Shown here piece by piece: positions 17,989-26,734 of a DNA stretch of 64,000 bases. The first letter of the stretch is position 1. Each line of letters starts with the position of its first letter. This DNA comes from JAWUXM01 sp034111325 (GTDB lineage Bacteria > Pseudomonadota > Alphaproteobacteria > Rickettsiales > JABIRX01), in contig JAWUXM010000013.1 in NCBI GenBank assembly GCA_034111325.1, forward strand, positions 1 to 64,000, in the 5' to 3' direction. Position numbers and translations under genes: made by a program. Under the pieces are notes generated by a model. It worked only from the letters and a program-made list of their open reading frames with translations, searched no databases and was not told where the DNA came from.

Positions 17989-19884
17989 TTAAAGAGAAAC
18001 TTCAGCTCTACTAAGATTGTGTTTTTTATCAGAAATCTTTGGTCGACAGAAAATTATCTGCCCTAAATCATCTCCTAGTTCTTTTTGAAAAAGATTATCC
18101 AAAACTGCAATTCTATCACTTGCAAGTTGCAAAGCTTTTTTGGGTGTAATTGTTTTTGCTGCAGGTTTTTTCTTTTCAAAGATTGATGCGGTCGGGCAAA
18201 TATGTAGTTTTATGGCAGGGTTTTCTTTGAGGAATTTGCTAATGTTGTTAATGTCCGTTACTGACTTTTTAGCAATTTTACTTCTCAAAAGCAAAAACTC
18301 TATATCCTCAAAACGTGGCTTAGTAATAAATTTATAAGCACCATTGACAAAAGCAAAACTATTACTTGGTGAGAAAGGAACTGACTGAACCAAAAGCGGC
18401 ACAAAGCGAACCGCCATTTGGCTTGCAACTGCAGAACTTAACTGATTAATCAAAAGTTGCCCTAGGCCTTGAGACAACATATTAAAAAAGTTAAATTTTG
18501 GGTCATCCGTAGAACCGGAGATTTTAAAATCCAATCGAATGTTTCCCTTATCATCTTCAATTATTGCTAAAGCAGTCTTCAAAGGAATGCTCGATTGCTG
18601 GGCTAAATCTTCACCAAATTCATTCTCAGAATCTAAATTAAGCTGCGCAAGGTTAACTCTTACATTGCCTTGAATTTCTGAGCCTTGTCTTTTAGTTACG
18701 GCTTCTAAATTCAACTTGCCGCTGGCTATATGGTAATTTAGCAAAGAGACAAAAGTTTCAGAAAATTGACTTAATTCAAAATTAGTAATCTTCAAATAAA
18801 GTTCCTGTTTATTATAGTTTAATCGCAATGAACCTCCTTGAGCAAGCTCTACATTTGCCATAGTTTGCATTTTGACTTTGTCTTGCTTGAAATTAATATT
18901 GCTCATTTTAAATTCAGCAAAATCTGAAAGCTCCTTAACCTTGAGGCTATTATTTGATTCTGAGAAAATTAGATTTTTAACCTTAAGCAAATCGCTATGC
19001 ACAGTTAAATTTTGTGCATTATCAGAAAGTTTGAATTCTTCTAAAACGACTTTACGACTAAAATAATCAATGGTTTGCAAATTATTCACGTAAAGATAAA
19101 AATTTTCCAAAGCTAAATTTAAGGAAATTTGTCTTTGACTATCCTGCACTTCTATCTTTCCTTTGCTAGTTAATTTCCCTTGGATTTGCAAAAAATTAAA
19201 TAGTTTCTTAAGCGGCAAAACATTGAAAATATCCAAGTCAAATTTATCAATAGCAAATGCCAACTGTATATTTGGCTTCTCAAAATCCATTGCCATTTTA
19301 CCAGCAAGTTTAAAAGAACCTTGCTTGTTTTTTAAGAGAATGTCCAAATTCATTAGCTGCTGAGGCTGAATAAAATTTACATTACTTACATAGGCTTTTT
19401 TGATTTGTATTTGCTGTTTTTCAGGCAAGTTGACTTGCATATTGGCAATATTAATTTTAGCAATTACCAACCGCCATTTATTAGTCTTTTTTACTTTTTG
19501 TGTCTTTTCTTTTTTAGGTAAAATAACATTAGCAATCCGCAATTCATCTGCCAAAGAAACAACCTTTCCCTCTAAGCCGTTAATATTAATTTCCTCTATA
19601 TGAATTTCTTTTTTAAATAAGTTTGGCAAAGCCAGATCAATCACAAAGTTTTGCAAAGATGTATGTTGATCTATCTTTATATCTTTAATTGTAAGCCTCT
19701 TATTAAATGGCTCAAATTGAACATTTTGCCAAGTAATTTTAGGAGTATCTTGCTGATCAAGTAAAGCCTGCAACTGGCTTGCAACGAAATAAACAACTGC
19801 ATATTTTATGCTAAAATATATTACAATTAGGCTTATTGTAACAAGCAAATAATAACGAATTTTTTTGATAAAATTTAATATCAT
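17989..19884 (-). CDS. DUF748/AsmA-like envelope protein
   Basis: A 631-residue protein with one N-terminal membrane helix (residues about 10-35) followed by long beta-rich repeats typical of the AsmA/YhdP/DUF748 superfamily, which forms lipid-transport bridges across the periplasm. Visible landmarks are FEPFNKRLTIKDIKI, IHIEEININGLEGKVV and the DUF748-like stretch GNIRLDFKISGSTDDPKFNF near residue 465. The end (KPAIKLHICP-like) resembles the DUF748 tail, which in longer members joins an OmpA-like part. It is a single gene between bioA and the parDE remnant. Confidence 0.72.
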   Translation of the reverse strand: MILNFIKKIRYYLLVTISLIVIYFSIKYAVVYFVASQLQALLDQQDTPKITWQNVQFEPFNKRLTIKDIKIDQHTSLQNFVIDLALPNLFKKEIHIEEININGLEGKVVSLADELRIANVILPKKEKTQKVKKTNKWRLVIAKINIANMQVNLPEKQQIQIKKAYVSNVNFIQPQQLMNLDILLKNKQGSFKLAGKMAMDFEKPNIQLAFAIDKFDLDIFNVLPLKKLFNFLQIQGKLTSKGKIEVQDSQRQISLNLALENFYLYVNNLQTIDYFSRKVVLEEFKLSDNAQNLTVHSDLLKVKNLIFSESNNSLKVKELSDFAEFKMSNINFKQDKVKMQTMANVELAQGGSLRLNYNKQELYLKITNFELSQFSETFVSLLNYHIASGKLNLEAVTKRQGSEIQGNVRVNLAQLNLDSENEFGEDLAQQSSIPLKTALAIIEDDKGNIRLDFKISGSTDDPKFNFFNMLSQGLGQLLINQLSSAVASQMAVRFVPLLVQSVPFSPSNSFAFVNGAYKFITKPRFEDIEFLLLRSKIAKKSVTDINNISKFLKENPAIKLHICPTASIFEKKKPAAKTITPKKALQLASDRIAVLDNLFQKELGDDLGQIIFCRPKISDKKHNLSRAEVSL

Positions 19885-19906
19885 TAGTTACTCTAAATGT
19901 TTTTTG

Positions 19907-20104
19907 TTAAAAAATAACGAGTGCCTTTTCCCACACCGCTTTTGCTAAAAGCCTCTCTGTAGCTTTTACCTGACGATGATTAATTTGCTCCTTAAACCGC
20001 TCATAAAATTTATCAGCCTGTTTCTCACCCCACTCTTCAAAAGAATATTGCCATATTTCCTCAAGATCTTTTTTGTGCCTTTTTTGAATATGAATCTTTA
20101 ACAT
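19907..20104 (-). pseudogene. parE: ParE-type toxin, C-terminal part lost
   Basis: The first 40 residues fit the ParE/RelE toxin fold (HIQKRHKKDLEEIWQYSFEE, then WGEKQADKFYERF), but the protein ends at 65 residues where the family has about 95, and the last 20 residues do not resemble the expected beta strands with the usual RHVIFYR-like end. A reading frame two bases over runs on as GKSYREAFSKSGVGKGTRYF before its own stop, compatible with one or more frameshifts. It overlaps parD by one base, as expected for an operon. The toxin is probably inactive. Confidence 0.6.
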
Positions 20105-20361
20105 TACTTTTTAACACCTGCCTTTTTCTTGGCGTTGCGGCGGATTTTTTCCATGTCTAATTCGCCAGCATCACCACTTTCTTCACCTTCAACCAGCGCC
20201 GAACGCAATGTTTCTAACTTAGAGTTTGCTTCTTTTTCTTCCAGCAAGCGCAGTCCATCTCGCACTATCTCACTGGCTGAAGCATAACGCCCAGCAGTAA
20301 GTTTACTTTTAATAAATTCATTCCAATGCTGCCCAAGACTTAATGTTTGCGTTTTTATCAT
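20104..20361 (-). CDS. parD: ParD-type antitoxin
   Basis: An 85-residue ribbon-helix-helix antitoxin. The N-terminal DNA-binding part TQTLSLGQHWNEFIKSKL is followed by the family's hallmark AGRYASASEIVRDGLRLLEE and the toxin-wrapping helix with ALVEGEESGDAG. ParD binds ParE and represses its own promoter; the upstream gap is AT-rich. The downstream toxin gene looks damaged, so the antitoxin may survive as a relic or act on a related toxin elsewhere. Confidence 0.88.
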   Translation of the reverse strand: MIKTQTLSLGQHWNEFIKSKLTAGRYASASEIVRDGLRLLEEKEANSKLETLRSALVEGEESGDAGELDMEKIRRNAKKKAGVKK

Positions 20362-20495
20362 TTTTACACCCCCAATAATAAATAAGATTTATTATGAAAA
20401 GCAATGACAATTAAAAACATTACTATTTTTGCAGGGGTTGGCAGATGCAGGATCAAGACCAGCATGGCGAATTGGGAGTGATATTCGCCAAACAC

Positions 20496-20624
20496 GTCAC
20501 CCTGAAATAAATTCAGGGTGACTCCTTTTGCGATGCAGAAGCTTTCTACAACATGTCAATGCCAAGGTTCTAATTTATTAAATTAACCCTCACCGAACCT
20601 CTCCCTTATATAAGGGAGAGAGTT
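20496..20624. repeat. B-type half palindrome followed by a C-type hairpin
   Basis: 20496-20522 is a perfect B-type palindrome (GTCACCCTGAA, AAATAAA centre, TTCAGGGTGAC). Its right flank (TCCTTTTGCGATGCAGAAGC) resembles the flank of the large B element at 7773. At 20587-20624 comes a C-type hairpin (CTCTCCCTTATATAAGGGAG) just behind yraN. The 279-bp gap holds no gene. Confidence 0.7.
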
Positions 20625-20640
20625 TCAACAGAATAATGTT

Positions 20641-21003
20641 CTATTCGCCCCAAGCATTTTTGATGTGGGTGATGTGAAAAGGTCGGGCGATAAAGATCAG
20701 GTCGAAGCGTAGGTCGTAATTTGCAAGTTTTGGATTTTGTGAGAGGAAGAGTTTTGCAGCTTGGATAAGACGTCGTTGTTGGTTTTTTGAAACTACTTCC
20801 ATTATGTACTCTGGTGCTTTTCTGCCTTTGACTTCGACAAATAAAATCTGCCGCCCTCGCTTAGCGATAATATCAATTTCACCTAATTTGGTTTTATAGC
20901 GTTTATGGAGGATTTGGTAAAATTGCAGACGCAAAATCAGGCAAGCGATAAACTCCGCAAACAGCCCAAAATTATAGCTATTTCTTTTTTGCTTTAAAGC
21001 CAT
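20641..21003 (-). CDS. yraN: YraN family (UPF0102) endonuclease-like protein
   Basis: A 120-residue member of UPF0102, a conserved family with a Holliday-junction-resolvase-like PD-(D/E)XK fold whose role is not established. Seen here: GLFAEFIACLILRLQFYQIL, LGEIDIIAKRGRQILFVEVKGR (the D-E-K catalytic pattern), and the late DLRFDLIFI strand. It overlaps ubiD by 26 bp and must be translated from within it. Alphaproteobacterial yraN more often sits near rsmI or gshB; that neighbourhood is not seen. Confidence 0.9.
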   Translation of the reverse strand: MALKQKRNSYNFGLFAEFIACLILRLQFYQILHKRYKTKLGEIDIIAKRGRQILFVEVKGRKAPEYIMEVVSKNQQRRLIQAAKLFLSQNPKLANYDLRFDLIFIARPFHITHIKNAWGE

Positions 21004-22477
21004 AATCCTGCCAATTTTTAGTTACTTTGTTAATAACCTCCTCTGACATCTCAATCTTTCTACCCCATTCTCTTTTAGTTTCAGGATATATTTTATTGGT
21101 TGCATCAAAACCCATTTTACTACCCAAACCTTCTTCTGGTGAGGCAAAATCTAAATAATCAATTGGTGTATTTTCAACAATGGTTACATCACGTGCATAA
21201 TCCATCCTAGTTGAAACCGCCCACATAACATCCGCCCAATCGCGCACATTAATATCTTCATCAACAATGATGATAAATTTTGTATAGGCAAATTGGCGCA
21301 GAAAGCCCCAGATTCCCATCATAATTCTTTGTGCATGTCCTGCGTAAGCTTTCTTGATTGAAACCACCGCCGCACGATATGAGCAGGTTTCCGCCGGCAA
21401 ATAGAAATCTACAATTTCAGGAAATTGCTGTTTGATTATCGGGGCAAAAATATCATTAAACGCCAAACCTAAAACGCTCGGCTCATCAGGTGGACGCCCT
21501 GTATACGTCGTCAGGTAAATAGGATCTTTACGCATAGTAATCGCACTAATTGTAAAAACTGGAAACTTCTCTACTGAATTATAATAGCCAGTATGGTCGC
21601 CATATGGACCTTCATCACGATAATCCTCAAGGCTAACATGCCCCTCCAACACAATCTCAGCATTGGCAGGGACTTTCAAATCAATAGTTTTACATTTGAC
21701 CAACTCAACGCCCTTCCCCCTTAGCAATCCAGCAAATTTATATTCAGAGAGCGTTTCAGGAATAGGCGCAACCGCAGCTAAGATAGTCGCTGGGTCACAG
21801 CCAATTATGACAGCGGCGGGAAATGGTTTTTGTTTTTCTTTTGTCCAACGATCATATTGCCCTGCTCCACCACGATGTTTTAGCCAACGCATTAAGGTTT
21901 TGTCTTTTTCTAAAACCTGCATGCGATAAATGCCTAAATTATAATCATCAGCATTTGCCGCCTTTCCACTCGCACCTTTGGTGACAACTAATGGCCATGT
22001 GATAAGCGGTGCTGGTTCATTAGGCCAACAAGTTTGAATCGGCAATTTGCCCAAATCAATATCGCCTCCCTTTAAAACCACTTCCTGACAAGCAGCTTTT
22101 CTGACTGTTTTAGGCGACATGGAAACTAGTTTCTTTAAAAGCGGCGCCATAGCTAGCGTATCCTTCCAGCCAGATGGCGGCTCTGGCTGACGTAAAAAGG
22201 CAATCATCTCGCCAATTTTATGCAGATCTTCTGGTTTACTCCCTAGCCCCCAAGCTATCCGTTCTCTTGTGCCGAAGAGATTTGCTAAAACTTTTATATT
22301 GTTTTTCTTACCTTGATGTTCAATATTTTCAAAAAGCACGGCTTCGCCCTCCTCTTTGATAAGGCGTTGTTGAATTTCGGTAATTTCTAAATTGGTTGAG
22401 ACAGGTTTTTTGACTGTGACAAGATCACCCTTCTTCTCGAGAAACTTTATGAAGTCGCGTAGTGAGTTAAATGACAT
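20978..22477 (-). CDS. ubiD: UbiD family prenylated-FMN decarboxylase
   Basis: A 499-residue decarboxylase that removes the carboxyl group from 3-polyprenyl-4-hydroxybenzoate in ubiquinone synthesis, using prenylated FMN made by UbiX. The active-site segment EDYRDEGPYGDHTGYY and the N-terminal MSFNSLRDFIKFLEKKGDLV are typical, as is GIYRMQV. The start at 22477 is chosen because the 66 extra upstream codons are not family-like. Divergent from pal. The ubiX partner is not in the window. Confidence 0.93.
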   Translation of the reverse strand: MSFNSLRDFIKFLEKKGDLVTVKKPVSTNLEITEIQQRLIKEEGEAVLFENIEHQGKKNNIKVLANLFGTRERIAWGLGSKPEDLHKIGEMIAFLRQPEPPSGWKDTLAMAPLLKKLVSMSPKTVRKAACQEVVLKGGDIDLGKLPIQTCWPNEPAPLITWPLVVTKGASGKAANADDYNLGIYRMQVLEKDKTLMRWLKHRGGAGQYDRWTKEKQKPFPAAVIIGCDPATILAAVAPIPETLSEYKFAGLLRGKGVELVKCKTIDLKVPANAEIVLEGHVSLEDYRDEGPYGDHTGYYNSVEKFPVFTISAITMRKDPIYLTTYTGRPPDEPSVLGLAFNDIFAPIIKQQFPEIVDFYLPAETCSYRAAVVSIKKAYAGHAQRIMMGIWGFLRQFAYTKFIIIVDEDINVRDWADVMWAVSTRMDYARDVTIVENTPIDYLDFASPEEGLGSKMGFDATNKIYPETKREWGRKIEMSEEVINKVTKNWQDYGFKAKKK

Positions 22478-22586
22478 GTAATCTATATTTAAAAAATTAA
22501 ATTTTTTGTGCCCCCTTGACGCATGTATATTCCAGTTTATAGTAGCCTTACTAAAAAATTCCAACAATTTAAATCTAGAGGAGAAT

Positions 22587-23069
22587 ATGAATAAAGTTAA
22601 AATTTTAACCACAGCTGCGTTAACTGTTTTAGTGCTTAGCTCTTGCCAAAAAACTCGTGACGAAAAAATTAACATCGTCGAAGAGAAAAGTAGCTATAAG
22701 GCTGAAAGAAAAGCGCCACAGGCAAAATCTGTCAAATTTTCCGATAATACCGTCGTGCATTTTGCATTCGATAGCGCTTCTATCTCTTCTAGCGCCAAAG
22801 CATCTCTTATGGTTCAAGCAAAATGGCTAAAACAGAATTCTAACCAGGAAATTCGTATTGAAGGTCATGCAGATGAGCGCGGCACTAGAGAATACAACTT
22901 AGCATTAGGTGAAAGGAGAGCTGCCGCTGTGCGTAATTTTCTAACTTCTGAAGGAGTGAGCAAAAGCAACATCAACATTATTAGCTATGGCGAAGAAAAA
23001 CCTCTAATTGCAGCTTCAAACCCTGCAGCGTGGAAGCTTAATAGAAGAGCCGTTACCATTAAAAAATAA
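22587..23069 (+). CDS. pal: Peptidoglycan-associated lipoprotein Pal
   Basis: A 160-residue outer-membrane lipoprotein of the Tol-Pal system. Signal peptide plus lipobox (LTVLVLSSC, Cys 20) and a C-terminal OmpA-like domain with VHFAFDSASISSSAKASL, EGHADERGTREYNLALGERR and the end NRRAVTIKK that bind peptidoglycan. The start at 22587 has the ribosome-binding site AGAGGAGA; an upstream in-frame start lacks one. Followed by cpoB and tilS, the standard alphaproteobacterial order, but tolB is not upstream here, where ubiD is divergent. Confidence 0.95.
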   Translation: MNKVKILTTAALTVLVLSSCQKTRDEKINIVEEKSSYKAERKAPQAKSVKFSDNTVVHFAFDSASISSSAKASLMVQAKWLKQNSNQEIRIEGHADERGTREYNLALGERRAAAVRNFLTSEGVSKSNINIISYGEEKPLIAASNPAAWKLNRRAVTIKK

Positions 23070-23093
23070 CAATTTATCAAAGCAGAGGCTGGC

Positions 23094-23804
23094 ATGCAGT
23101 TGATTAGGACAATTCTACTTACTGCATTTATCAGCCTCTCTTGCTTTTCAATCCACTCATCATCAGCGCAACAAGCTAACTTTATTTTGGCTGAAGCGAT
23201 TATTCCTGCAGATCCAACCCAAAAAGTTGTGGTAAGCGATGAAACCTACGAAACACTTAAGTTACAAGCCAGAATCAATGACATGGAAACTGAGCTAGTA
23301 AACCTACAACAACAGATCAAGGCGCTTGATATCATGCAAGCAAAACTCCTTAAACAAATTAACTCTCTCTCTCCACCAGCCTCCACAACACCACCAGTAA
23401 ATGCAATCCCCGTATCAAGCAGTGAATATCAATTTCAGTTGGCGCATACTTTAATGAAGGATGCTAAGTTTACTGAGGCAGAAACTGAATTCAAAAAATT
23501 TATCAATGATTATCCTGATGATTTATTAGTAGGTGAAGCATATTTCTGGCTTGGAGAAATTAGCTATAAACAAACAAAATATCGTGCCGCTTCTGTACAT
23601 TATTTGAAAAGCTATAAGAACTACCCTGGTAACCCACGTGCTAATGACTCCTTATTCAAACTATCTATTACTTTAGGATTGCTAAACCGCATCACTGAAG
23701 CATGTGCTGGCTTTGATAGTTTGCTTGAAAAAGACATGTCCGATAATTTCAAGAAACAGGTTAACGGTGAGGCAATAAAATTTGGCTGTCACAATGTAAA
23801 TTAA
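23094..23804 (+). CDS. cpoB: Cell division coordinator CpoB (YbgF)
   Basis: A 236-residue periplasmic protein that links Tol-Pal with peptidoglycan synthesis at division. It has a signal peptide (ending near SSAQQ), a coiled-coil trimerisation region at about 55-85 (LKLQARINDMETELVNLQQQ), and a C-terminal set of tetratricopeptide repeats at about 112-225 (YQFQLAHTLMKDAKFTEAE, AYFWLGEISYKQTKY, DSLFKLSITLGLL). It lies 24 bp after pal. Confidence 0.9.
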   Translation: MQLIRTILLTAFISLSCFSIHSSSAQQANFILAEAIIPADPTQKVVVSDETYETLKLQARINDMETELVNLQQQIKALDIMQAKLLKQINSLSPPASTTPPVNAIPVSSSEYQFQLAHTLMKDAKFTEAETEFKKFINDYPDDLLVGEAYFWLGEISYKQTKYRAASVHYLKSYKNYPGNPRANDSLFKLSITLGLLNRITEACAGFDSLLEKDMSDNFKKQVNGEAIKFGCHNVN

Positions 23805-23825
23805 TCTTTTTGTGCCCTTTCGAAA

Positions 23826-24797
23826 ATGCCTATCTCTCATCTCCCAAAACAATTCCAACAGGAAATTATCAGCGATATTCCAGAACATGAAACAATAGCC
23901 GTCGCGCTATCTGGCGGGATAGATAGCATGGCTCTAGTTGCGCTTTGCCGAAAACATCTCAACAACAAAATGATTGCGCTAACGGTAAATCATAATTTAC
24001 GCAAATCAGCCACTAGAGAAACTTCGAAGGTTTCTGAGCTCATGAAAAAAATGCGTGTGGAGCATCATATTTTAGATTGGCAGGGTGGCACAAAGGTTAA
24101 ATCAAACATTGAAGCTAAAGCGCGGGAAGCACGCTATACGTTGATGTTTGATTTCTGTAAAACTCATAAAATCAAATACTTACTCACCGCACATAATCAA
24201 AATGACCAAGCAGAAACTGTTTTGATTAGACTATTTCGTGGCAGTGGAGTTGATGGGTTGAGTGCAATTAGTCAAAAAACTATGCGTGACGATATCTATC
24301 TAATTCGCCCATTATTAAATTTTCCAAAAACAACATTACAGCAATATTTAGAGGAGAATAAAATCGCTTGGGTTGAAGATCCATCCAACCAAGATTTACA
24401 ATTTACGCGTAATAAATTTCGAAAAATACTCAACGAATTTGCGAGCGATGAAAAAGCTTTGATGGTAACAAGATTAGCAGAAACAGCAAAACGCATGCAG
24501 AGAGCTCGCCAAACTTTAGAGAATTCAACCGCAATTCATTTCAAAAACTGTGCAGAATTATCTACTAAAAAATGCGTTCTTGAACTTGAATCTTTTAACA
24601 AATTAGATGAGGAAATTGCTCTGCGCATTTTAAGCCAAATCCTTTGTACGATTGGCAGTAAAGACTATAAACCACGCTTCAAGAACCTCTATGCACTATA
24701 TGCAGCAATAAAAAACGGCACATTAAAAAAGCGTACTTTGTGGAATTGTATCGTTACGCCAAAAAAAGGCGATGTGATTTTTACTGTGGAGAACTAA
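23826..24797 (+). CDS. tilS: tRNA(Ile)-lysidine synthase
   Basis: A 323-residue enzyme that turns the wobble C of the tRNA-Ile CAU anticodon into lysidine. The PP-loop ATPase motif ALSGGIDSMAL is at residues 27-37; HNQNDQAETVLIRLFRGSGVDGL and IRPLLNF follow; the end has no large C-terminal domains, so it is the short form common in Alphaproteobacteria. Third gene after pal and cpoB; ftsH, often next in related genomes, is absent and the gene converges on rpoD. Confidence 0.94.
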   Translation: MPISHLPKQFQQEIISDIPEHETIAVALSGGIDSMALVALCRKHLNNKMIALTVNHNLRKSATRETSKVSELMKKMRVEHHILDWQGGTKVKSNIEAKAREARYTLMFDFCKTHKIKYLLTAHNQNDQAETVLIRLFRGSGVDGLSAISQKTMRDDIYLIRPLLNFPKTTLQQYLEENKIAWVEDPSNQDLQFTRNKFRKILNEFASDEKALMVTRLAETAKRMQRARQTLENSTAIHFKNCAELSTKKCVLELESFNKLDEEIALRILSQILCTIGSKDYKPRFKNLYALYAAIKNGTLKKRTLWNCIVTPKKGDVIFTVEN

Positions 24798-24826
24798 TTT
24801 GTGAATATTAAAACTCCACAACAGAG

Positions 24827-26734
24827 TTAATTACTATTGAAGCTTTTGAGTTTCTTAGCACGGATTGGATGACGAAGTTTGCGTAATGCTTTTGCTTCGA
24901 TTTGACGAATACGCTCTCTAGTAACTGAGAATTGCTTACCAACTTCTTCTAAAGTATGGTCAGTGTTCATCCCTATTCCAAAACGCATTCTTAAAACTCG
25001 CTCTTCTCTTGGAGTAAGCGTTGAAAGCACGCGAGTTACAATATCCTTTAAGTTAGATTGAATCGCTGCATCAATTGGCAATATTGCGCTTTTATCTTCA
25101 ATAAAATCACCAATGGTGCTTTCTTCATCATCACCAACTGGGTTCTCAAGGCTCACAGGATCTTTGGCTATTTTCATGATTTTACGGATTTTCTCAACTG
25201 GGATGCAGAGCTTTTTTGATAATTCATCATGAGTAGGTTCACGATCTAACTCGTTGGCCATTTGTTTTGCGGTACGGACAATCTTATTGATTGTCTCGAT
25301 CATATGCACAGGGATTCTGATTGTACGTGATTGATCAGCAATTGAGCGCGTAATCGCCTGTCTTATCCACCATGTGGCATAAGTTGAGAATTTATAACCA
25401 CGGCGATATTCAAATTTATCAACCGCTTTCATCAAGCCAATATTTCCTTCTTGGATAAGATCTAAAAATTGCAAACCACGATTTGTATATTTCTTAGCGA
25501 TCGAAATAACCAAACGTAAATTCGCCTCAATCATTTCTTTTTTAGCAATAGCTGCTTGTCTTTCTCCTTTTTGAACATTGGAAACTAGCTCCTTAAATTC
25601 TTTAATATTCAAACCTGATTTCTTAGCTATCGCAGCAATTTCACTACGTGTTTCAAGAATAGCCTCCTTGCCATCTTCTACAAAGAGCTTCCATTTTTTA
25701 TCTTTTAGTTTGGAAATTTGATCAATCCAGATCTCGCTTAATTCACTATCCACATAATTTGCGAGGAAATCTTTTCTTTTGATTTTCTTGCTTTCAGCAA
25801 GTTTTAGTAAATCACCTTCAGATTTGCGTAATTCTCTGTTTAAATCATAGATTATTTCAATAATTTGATCGATAAATTTTTGATTAAAGTAAATATCATC
25901 AATTAAACTATTTAGCTCATCTTTAGCGTCTTTATATTCCTTCGTATCAAGCTTTTCAACATCACCACCTTCAAAAGCTGTATAAAGTATATCCTCCTGA
26001 ATGGTTAAAATCCTGTTGCAAACTTTAGCAATTTGCTCAAAAGATTCTAACATGTATGGCGTAAGAAGCTTTTCCATTGTAGCAGGTGAAAGGCTCCCTT
26101 CACCATCAAGCATATCATCAAACTCTTCTTCCTCTTCAGTCCTATCTTTCTCTTTTTCGACCTCTTTGTCTTCATCTTCGTCTTCATCTTCGTCTTCAGA
26201 ATCAGGGTCGTCTAAAGTGTCAAAACTCTCAAATTTGTGTGAATAAGTTGCATCAAGATCAATAATGTCACGCAAAAGCTTTTCTTCATTAACGATATCA
26301 TCGTAAAGCGTAAGGAACTCACGCATAGCAACAGGGCTTGAACAAAGAGATGAAATCATCATCTTGCGACCTTGCTCGATTCTTTTAGCAATTTCTATTT
26401 CACCTTCACGCGTAAGTAGCTCAACGCCACCCATTGCCTTAAGGTACATATGAACAGGGTCGTCATTATCACCTACGCCCTCATTGGAAGTCTTGCGATT
26501 TTCCTCTTCTGCATCAAGCTCTTCAGCGTTGGTTAGAATATTAACACCAGAGTCATTAATGGTTGTCATTACTTTCTCGATATGCTCAACAGTCTCTGGC
26601 GGTATTGCTTCATTTATCTCATCATAAGTTAGGAAGCCTTGCCTTTTTCCTCTAATGATTAATTTCTTAACAATAACTTCTAATTTATCCGCTGGCCTTT
26701 GATTGTGATGTGAAGGTCTAATTCTCTTATTCAT
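24827..26734 (-). CDS. rpoD: RNA polymerase primary sigma factor (sigma-70)
   Basis: A 635-residue housekeeping sigma factor. Region 1.1 begins near residue 15, region 1.2 has DDPVHMYLKAMGGVELLT, region 2 has FLDLIQEGNIGLMKAVDKFEY and KFSTYATWWIRQAITR, and region 4 ends with EEVGKQFSVTRERIRQIEAK. The non-conserved region contains a very acidic block at about 172-210 (DDPDSEDEDEDEDEDKEVEK). It overlaps dnaG by 8 bp, the usual dnaG-rpoD pairing. Confidence 0.97.
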   Translation of the reverse strand: MNKRIRPSHHNQRPADKLEVIVKKLIIRGKRQGFLTYDEINEAIPPETVEHIEKVMTTINDSGVNILTNAEELDAEEENRKTSNEGVGDNDDPVHMYLKAMGGVELLTREGEIEIAKRIEQGRKMMISSLCSSPVAMREFLTLYDDIVNEEKLLRDIIDLDATYSHKFESFDTLDDPDSEDEDEDEDEDKEVEKEKDRTEEEEEFDDMLDGEGSLSPATMEKLLTPYMLESFEQIAKVCNRILTIQEDILYTAFEGGDVEKLDTKEYKDAKDELNSLIDDIYFNQKFIDQIIEIIYDLNRELRKSEGDLLKLAESKKIKRKDFLANYVDSELSEIWIDQISKLKDKKWKLFVEDGKEAILETRSEIAAIAKKSGLNIKEFKELVSNVQKGERQAAIAKKEMIEANLRLVISIAKKYTNRGLQFLDLIQEGNIGLMKAVDKFEYRRGYKFSTYATWWIRQAITRSIADQSRTIRIPVHMIETINKIVRTAKQMANELDREPTHDELSKKLCIPVEKIRKIMKIAKDPVSLENPVGDDEESTIGDFIEDKSAILPIDAAIQSNLKDIVTRVLSTLTPREERVLRMRFGIGMNTDHTLEEVGKQFSVTRERIRQIEAKALRKLRHPIRAKKLKSFNSN

